This document shows, in pieces, positions 28,801 through 32,215 of a stretch of DNA of 32,215 bases. The DNA is from a virus: the IMG/VR virus record IMGVR_UViG_3300023180_000230, positions 1 through 32,215 of that record. One strand, written 5' to 3'. A program made the position numbers and the translations under genes. The notes below the pieces were generated by a model, which made no database searches, was not told the DNA's origin, and saw only the letters and a program-made list of their open reading frames with translations. Position 1 is the stretch's first letter. The number at the start of each line of letters is the position of its first letter.

Positions 28801-29567
28801 ATACACTGAATGATTTTGTATCACCAATGATTGATTCCCAGCGTATATCTCTATGCTGTATTCAAAACAGAATTGATAATAGAGTTGAAACAGATGTTAA
28901 TCTAAGCACACATGATGATAGAACTGCAGTAAGTGCAGATACTAATGTTGCATTCTCAAATACAAATGGTAATATTACTACAACAAATAGTGCAACAAGA
29001 GATTTGTTTGATACTTTAGATATTGGTAAGTATATTACAATATCGGGTGCCGCAAACGCTGGCAACAATCAAAAGTACTTGATTAGTAATTATAAGAATG
29101 ATGGTACAACTGCAACTATCACAACAACACCAGTACCTGCTACTGATGAAGCGGCATCTAATGCAGTCACTATTGTACAGCATGAAAAGTATTTACATGA
29201 TATTGCTCCAGCGGGAGCGAGTAATCTAGCAAACTATGTGACTAGAAGATTTACTCTTCAAAATCCTTCTACAGCAATTAAGATATTGTATGAAATGAAT
29301 AGACCTGCTTCTTGTACTGTTGATGTATACTATAAGAGAATTACTGATGGTACTGAACAAAAGTTTGAAACTATTCCTTGGGCAAAAGTTGATACTGAAA
29401 TATCAGATAGCGCAGATGGTGATCCTACAGTTTTCCGAGAGAGAACACATCTAGTAGAAGGATTAGCAGAGTTTTCTGCTGTTGCAATTAAGATTGTCAT
29501 GAAATCAACAAACACATCGTTTGTACCTAAAATTAAGAACCTTAGAGTTATAGCATTGGCACTGTAA
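22878..29567 (+). CDS. Giant virion protein, DUF4815-type (2229 aa)
   Basis: N-terminal MAVIDFNVDPYYDDFEGAGGAKAKNFHRVLFRPGFPVQARELTQLQSILQNQIERHGRHVFKEGSMVIPG is the DUF4815 pattern of marine T4-like structural proteins. Within about 1-400 are YFINGFFVAN, RLDIREHFNDGTNRG and ALGIEPGKAYVQGYEVE. The middle contains beta modules of the type VTGVGTAFNSQVRAGDVL. About 1612-1632 is a Gly/Asp linker (DGGDGGDGGGSGAGGGCG), followed by HDPLAQTFVINEAKDGVMITKVDLYF, a cassette shared with gp10-like and fibre-associated proteins, and a C-terminal jelly-roll-like part ending in VPKIKNLRVIALAL. It probably forms the outer baseplate or fibre-attachment layer in place of T4 gp9/gp10. It is the largest gene here. 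Confidence 0.85.
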   Translation: MAVIDFNVDPYYDDFEGAGGAKAKNFHRVLFRPGFPVQARELTQLQSILQNQIERHGRHVFKEGSMVIPGDIAFDFEYDFIKIQSTFNAQNVESYRTDFLNKIITGSETGVKAKVIGTLAATSTTPLTLYIKYEDSGTDGATKRYAIGENVTSLNADNTVAKNPDMTADQTTELTASLLTTGTVMSTQPEGTPDIDFFDPAVMTAAGNSDTVGRGSAIQIQAGVYFINGFFVANEAQRILLEPYHNYPSFRVGFQVSQTTVTPEEDATLKDNAQGASNFAAPGAHRYKINLTLTKKSLTATDDVNFIELARCEQGQISKLVEKANYNFLQEEFARRTYDESGDYEVKPFRLDIREHFNDGTNRGVWDANADTPGDRAKLALGIEPGKAYVQGYEVESKITKFVNVPKPRTFNSVVDTPIQTDVGNYVLVNTLTGAADINDFAEVFIYDDFIDGSPAVIGNANLRGIQLHDGDYTGDIDEVTYKLSIFDIQMNDGKDFARDARAFGDSSTPSSATFSCEIEPKLVTLSGTASTVDADATVTGVGTAFNSQVRAGDVLFLTTTTGDVRIGEVDTVTNNLELELTANTTTAAGNVVSGGILKRFSAELLRPDQKILVFPTGYFRMRKIRGSDAQNPDNVLSSTYTVRRHFDVAYNIAAGAAQFTVPDNESFASVSNLQNFIAIITATGTGTALATQDVGAILPIASGDLALSNGGRTLTISNLLSKTLPSGANPTNGNSVEIIASVEISGAAGAEKTKALQPNSTVQITTQAAAQNTEITLGKADGYALKSVKMAADFSTNATSSDQDITDRFTFDNGQRDAFYDLARIILKPGRPAPTGRLLVTFDYFTHSGGDYFSVDSYDGVVDYEDIPIYSSPDGDGNTYDLRDCLDFRPRVQDSGGSFTGSGGSVTEIPMIGTNFNADFTYFLGRIDKIAMNFDGKFIRIPGVPDISPRPPLDLGKAMTLFEVTYKPYVINISEVVARKIKNKRYTMKDIGRLETRISNLEEVSSLNLLEKATTDLLILDADGNPRLKNGFIVDNFKGHGIGNVGSPDYRVAIDMKRKQARPMAHTEIVKMVEENSTDAQRTAANYRKHRDGIITLDYSEIPFIENPYASDSMEVNAYKVSPYTGEMILTPASDDWKDTTRRPDLVVVDDNNFDAIQFLADEIGVEGTVWESWQDNWFGEQIFTGERVIGSGVSGGWNGNILQQVGTQQVGQVREGVETKLLNSTVDKPMGDRIVDMSMIPYMREIPIHVQIDNMKPRTKVNAFFDNVNVNAYVKPDDKFTVTAPNRTDFQFDPLQDPGVEFDTDDARYFGTFVDPDSDIAYPALAFALGDVVRNSVHTATSISNVAKVGNTVTITASSVSGISVGHVVEFASIVGSTELNDGKYRVESVDTGTSTFTIVNFDATGTPITTVSAYTSGGTVTRLQASGVVSYAGHLNTETADTLPHTFHVSNIKNGFAIGDDLTGTIDNALGAKNLCEITAINSVSDGTSTDVYKNLKQFGDDNITDNEGTYTGVFVVPNTDTVKFRTGDRTLRFIDNNTNNIEIGIHTTKAEKIFHATGINETREETILSLRQAEFVRDRLQEEREISRNITGSTRFQRTSRVQPPPSADGGDGGDGGGSGAGGGCGQHDPLAQTFVINEAKDGVMITKVDLYFNEAGTRPIIIQMVNTKDGFPSEKIIQQKVIDVADVKVSTDATVPTTVVFDSPIFLAGDVTYAILIKVDQPGCKVFFSDIGESNLGDNRTISRNPLTGTMFLSQNGNTWTPHQTRDIKMTMYRALFTGSVAVMDFKNVRNGFTVLNNNPFETAPNTNKVRVTQRNHGLSVGDKVTIANVAPGFYGANSTTNGIPHTEFNKQHTVVGPVTNDTYVIEVTAGNVVNGIAGLSSDTVGGGNVQATRNFIADIIQPTLTNIRFAQSSLTYDMNVQKKAGNIFTGFKPVQENQNQIYDEPMIIESKENESGTVGYSARIRATFNTLNDFVSPMIDSQRISLCCIQNRIDNRVETDVNLSTHDDRTAVSADTNVAFSNTNGNITTTNSATRDLFDTLDIGKYITISGAANAGNNQKYLISNYKNDGTTATITTTPVPATDEAASNAVTIVQHEKYLHDIAPAGASNLANYVTRRFTLQNPSTAIKILYEMNRPASCTVDVYYKRITDGTEQKFETIPWAKVDTEISDSADGDPTVFRERTHLVEGLAEFSAVAIKIVMKSTNTSFVPKIKNLRVIALAL

Positions 29568-29568
29568 T

Positions 29569-29793
29569 ATGAAAAACTTTATACAAATAGAAGGTCATCC
29601 TGACCTAGTTAGAGAGAAAAATAGCAAAGGTGTTATTAACACTAATTCTGTTGAATATCAGAAATACATGACAGTTCAACTCGCTAAAAAGTCTGAAAAG
29701 ATGAAAGTGCAGAATATGTGTGATGAGATAAATACTCTTAAAGATGAAATGCGAGATATAAAACGTATGCTCATTCAAGTATTGGAGAAGTAA
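29569..29793 (+). CDS. Small coiled-coil virion protein (74 aa)
   Basis: The ATG lies 1 base after the upstream stop. Pattern: FIQIEGHPDLVREKNSKGVINTNSVEYQKYM, then a heptad helix (MCDEINTLKDEMRDIKRMLIQVLEK) likely to trimerise or dimerise. Similar short proteins (EGHxxLVRDxxSGAIIN plus coiled coil) are found in marine T4-like phages near fibre genes; their role is unknown. Confidence 0.85.
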   Translation: MKNFIQIEGHPDLVREKNSKGVINTNSVEYQKYMTVQLAKKSEKMKVQNMCDEINTLKDEMRDIKRMLIQVLEK

Positions 29794-29794
29794 T

Positions 29795-30076
29795 ATGGCA
29801 GTAGTAGTAGTAAACACAACGGACAGTTTAGAACAGTGGAGACAGAAGACTAATACTATCTCTACTAACTTAGGTGATCCTGCATCATTGACAACAACTG
29901 CTACAGATGTCGTGGGCGCAGTGAATGAACTTGATAATGAACAGGGAGATTTGACTACATTGACTACTGCTCAGAAATCAAATTTAGTAGGTTCACTAAA
30001 TGAGTTGAAGACAGACTTAGACAACTTAGCATCTGCTAATGCATTGTCTAGACCTGTATTGATTGCGTTTGCATAA
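29795..30076 (+). CDS. Small fibre-associated protein (93 aa)
   Basis: Starts after a 1-base gap. Pattern VNTTDSLEQWRQKTNTISTNLGDPASL...VVGAVNELDNE, then SLNELKTDLDNL. The DSLEQWRxKTNxIxxNLGD start is widely used at the N-terminus of marine phage fibre and adhesin proteins, and the VGAVNELD segments are fibre-type helical repeats. It appears to be a free-standing attachment module. Confidence 0.8.
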   Translation: MAVVVVNTTDSLEQWRQKTNTISTNLGDPASLTTTATDVVGAVNELDNEQGDLTTLTTAQKSNLVGSLNELKTDLDNLASANALSRPVLIAFA

Positions 30077-30078
30077 CT

Positions 30079-30423
30079 ATGGCACTTATTGACTTTACAA
30101 GACTGATTAGTTTTAAAGAATGGTTTAATAATACTAATACTTTAGGTAATGCAGTTGGTGATCCAGATGGAATTAACGCAGACTTAGGTAGTAACTTAGT
30201 AAATGCCGCTAATGTTATACAAGCAGATTTGGGTGATATAACAAGTATTGATGTGACACTTAGACCAAATGGAAATGAAAATTTTGTAGAAGCGCACAAT
30301 GAATTAGGAAATGAAATTGGTAGATTTCGTATTTCAGAAGCAGAACCACAAGCATACGACATGCATCCTATCGCAGTATTTGGTTCAGATAGTGATTTAG
30401 ATGCTCATGGGTTTGTTGAATAA
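30079..30423 (+). CDS. Small fibre-associated protein (114 aa), similar start to its neighbour
   Basis: The sequence FKEWFNNTNTLGNAVGDPDGINADLGSNLVNAANVIQADLG repeats the W-x-x-x-x-N-x-L-x-x-x-x-GDP plan of the preceding protein, so the two may be diverged duplicates. The C-terminal half (LRPNGNENFVEAHNELGNEIGRF, EPQAYDMHPIAVFGSDSDLDAHGF) is of unknown fold. Late-gene context and small size suggest a virion component. Confidence 0.75.
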   Translation: MALIDFTRLISFKEWFNNTNTLGNAVGDPDGINADLGSNLVNAANVIQADLGDITSIDVTLRPNGNENFVEAHNELGNEIGRFRISEAEPQAYDMHPIAVFGSDSDLDAHGFVE

Positions 30424-30426
30424 ATA
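30419..30426 (+). promoter_or_regulatory. Variant late promoter (AATAAATA)
   Basis: One mismatch to TATAAATA, overlapping the stop of the 114-aa gene; GAGG and an A-run precede the ATG at 30447. Confidence 0.4.
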
Positions 30427-30446
30427 GTAGAAAATAGAGGAAAAAA

Positions 30447-30782
30447 ATGGCAAATGATTTCGAAAATAGAATTGCTAGTGGAGTAGGAACTGCTAGAACT
30501 GATATGTATACTACACCTTCCGCAGTAGGTAAGCGTAGTATGATTATTGGTCTAGAACTGGCAAATGTTACTGTTTCTGCTATTACTGTAGATGTTGAAA
30601 TATACGATGATTCCGCGTCATCATATGTAGTAATAGGAAACAACATAAACATTCCAGCAAACTCAACACTATCATTTATTAGTGGACAAAAGATTGTACT
30701 GAATGAAAGTGATAAATTAGCAGTGACAAGTAGTGCATCAGCATCATTGAATGCTATTGCAAGTATTCTAGAGGATATCTAA
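30447..30782 (+). CDS. Small beta-rich virion protein (111 aa)
   Basis: Pattern MANDFENRIASGVGTARTDMYTTPSAVGKRSMIIGLELANVTVSAITVDVEIYD, then VVIGNNINIPANSTLSFISGQKIVLNESDKLAVTSSASASLNAIASILED. This beta-sandwich-like protein is one I know as a conserved structural protein in marine phage late regions. It lies 2 bases before the fibre gene and may be its adaptor or a baseplate decoration. Confidence 0.8.
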   Translation: MANDFENRIASGVGTARTDMYTTPSAVGKRSMIIGLELANVTVSAITVDVEIYDDSASSYVVIGNNINIPANSTLSFISGQKIVLNESDKLAVTSSASASLNAIASILEDI

Positions 30783-30784
30783 TC

Positions 30785-32215
30785 ATGGCGAAGTATGTAG
30801 GAGCGCAACCAAGAGTATCAGGTAATAGAATTGATGGTGGTACAATCACCACTTTTCAATCGACAGGTATTGATGATACTGCATCGACTACTACTAACCT
30901 GACGATTACTGATACAACTCAAACGCAGACTGGTAATATTGTAAATACTGCAACTACCGGTAATCATACGTTTGACACAGATACGTTTGTCATTGATACA
31001 ACAAACGACAGAATTGGTATCAATGTTGCATCTCCAACTGTTGCTCTTGACATAGTTGGTGATGGAATTAATGTATTTTACACTGATGATGGTGCAACAG
31101 CAAGTCCTACAATAACTCTTACAAGAGATAGTAATACTCCTGCCGCTGATGATATATTAGGTAAATTCAAATTAGAAGGTAAGAACTCTGCAGATGAAAC
31201 TGTAACTTATGCAGAAATGTATGGTCATATTAAAGACCCTACTGATGGTGCAGAAGAAGGTGAGTTTGACTTTAATGTTATGTCGGGAGGAACACTCAAG
31301 TCTGTTTTGATGCTTACTCCTGACGAAGTAACTATCAATGATGGACAAGTAGGACTAGATTTTCATGTTAAAGGTAATGCCAATGATAATCTGCTATTTG
31401 TAAACACAGCAACTTCAAAAGTAGGTATTGGTACAACGTCTCCTACTGAAATTCTACATGTTGTTGGTGATGTTAAGATTGATGGAACAATTACATTCTC
31501 TGACCAAGCGGCGGGGTCTGGTGCCGCAACATTTACAATTCAAGATGAAAACAATGCAGATAGTGCCGCACAAGCAAGATTGAACTTAACAGATTCCGAT
31601 AGTGATATTCTAGGTACTGTGCGTCTTACTGATGGCGATATGGTAGTTGGTGCTGATGACCAGTTAATTCTTGCAACAGATACTAATAATTCATATGGTG
31701 AGTTGAAGTCTACTGTCATGTATGCTCACAAGAGACTGCCTGAAGCAGTTCGTGTATCTAATAGTTCTAACTTGACAATTACACCTCTGTCAAATCCAGA
31801 ATACTTCTCAGAACAAACTGCATGTACTATTGCATCATCAAACTCTGGTGATATGAGTAGTTTCTCAGTTGGTGATGTATGTAAGATTGAAGGTTGTACT
31901 AATGCCGCAAATAATCAGTTGACAAGAATTATGGCAATCAGTGGCGATACATTGACAGTACATGGATTCAGAACTTCATTTGTATCAGAAAGTGGAGGGT
32001 CAATCACACTTTCAGAAGGTGGCGGTCCTTGTATGCATATTCCACCATATGTGAACTTTACATATGCTTCATTTCCACAAAACGAGAACACTTCTAGAGT
32101 TGCAACAATGCGTTATGTGCGTACAGCAATCTCAGAGTTGATTGATAGTTCACCAGGCGCACTTGATACACTGAATGAACTTGCCGCCGCTATTAACGAT
32201 GATGCAAACTTCTAC
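30785..32215 (+). CDS. Tail fibre protein, N-terminal part (3' truncated)
   Basis: From ATG 30785 the frame is open for 477 codons to the window edge. N-terminal MAKYVGAQPRVSGNRIDGGTITTFQSTGIDD is a typical marine fibre start. Two RIGIN-V-ASPTVALDIVGDG / KVGIGTTSPTEILHVVGDV repeats, common in fibre shafts, lie at about 76 and 220. After a GTVRLTDGDMVVGADDQL segment and a Cys-containing domain (VGDVCKIEGCTNAANNQLTRIMAI), the visible part ends in PGALDTLNELAAAINDD, the phage tail fibre repeat that usually precedes the receptor-binding shaft. The tip and any chaperone lie beyond the window. Confidence 0.9.
   Translation, partial: MAKYVGAQPRVSGNRIDGGTITTFQSTGIDDTASTTTNLTITDTTQTQTGNIVNTATTGNHTFDTDTFVIDTTNDRIGINVASPTVALDIVGDGINVFYTDDGATASPTITLTRDSNTPAADDILGKFKLEGKNSADETVTYAEMYGHIKDPTDGAEEGEFDFNVMSGGTLKSVLMLTPDEVTINDGQVGLDFHVKGNANDNLLFVNTATSKVGIGTTSPTEILHVVGDVKIDGTITFSDQAAGSGAATFTIQDENNADSAAQARLNLTDSDSDILGTVRLTDGDMVVGADDQLILATDTNNSYGELKSTVMYAHKRLPEAVRVSNSSNLTITPLSNPEYFSEQTACTIASSNSGDMSSFSVGDVCKIEGCTNAANNQLTRIMAISGDTLTVHGFRTSFVSESGGSITLSEGGGPCMHIPPYVNFTYASFPQNENTSRVATMRYVRTAISELIDSSPGALDTLNELAAAINDDANFY

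Overview
The window is a piece of an AT-rich marine T4-type contractile-tailed phage (myovirus) genome. The order gp33-like, gp59, gp32, followed by a long baseplate and tail module (gp26, gp54, gp4, gp48, gp53, gp27, gp5, PAAR tip, gp25, gp6, gp7-like, gp8, a giant DUF4815-type protein and fibre genes), is that of T4-like cyanophages and pelagiphages. The host is probably an alphaproteobacterium, possibly of the SAR11 type. The phage carries a circularly permuted, two-piece tmRNA gene with an alphaproteobacterial style tag (ANDNIAYEDVRLAA), and the Rieske oxygenase at the left edge fits a marine heterotroph. All of this is read by eye from motifs; no database search was run.

Layout. 1-546: the C-terminal part of a Rieske-type oxygenase, a likely auxiliary metabolic gene. 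553-860: a late promoter (TATAAATA) and the permuted tmRNA. 886-1104: a small unknown gene closed by a strong GAAA-loop terminator. 1172-3115: a SleB-like cell-wall hydrolase with a signal peptide, a gp33-like late transcription co-activator, a 2OG-Fe(II) oxygenase and the gp59 helicase loader, joined by overlapping stop/start codons. 3177-4097: gp32 single-stranded DNA-binding protein behind its own late promoter. 4324-4773: a membrane-anchored coiled-coil protein that meets the opposite-strand operon tail to tail.

Minus-strand block, read from 10184 down to 4770: gp4 head-completion nuclease, an unassigned structural protein, a gp54/gp19-type tube protein, gp26, a -1 frame extension of gp26, an EF-hand protein with two membrane segments (holin-like), a repeat-built tape-measure protein, and a small two-cysteine protein. 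Between this block and the plus-strand baseplate genes, two consensus late promoters face each other with only 13 bases between them (10198-10226).

Plus-strand baseplate block, 10239-32215: gp48, gp53, gp27-like, two conserved unknowns, gp5 without a lysozyme domain, a small unknown, the PAAR tip, gp25, gp6, gp7-like, gp8, a 2229-residue DUF4815-type protein, four small virion proteins and a fibre gene that runs off the right edge.

The most notable observations are: (1) a U UUU UUA slippery heptamer at the end of gp26 that would fuse it to a 60-residue -1 frame, just upstream of the tape measure, which is the layout of the lambda G/GT tail assembly chaperones; (2) a phage-borne permuted tmRNA under a T4-type late promoter; (3) near-absence of GCWGC, with Ala-Ala pairs spelled GCC-GC or GCG-GC; (4) the face-to-face late promoters; (5) two late promoters placed exactly 5 bases before an ATG, predicting leaderless transcripts; (6) 61-residue repeats in the tape measure.
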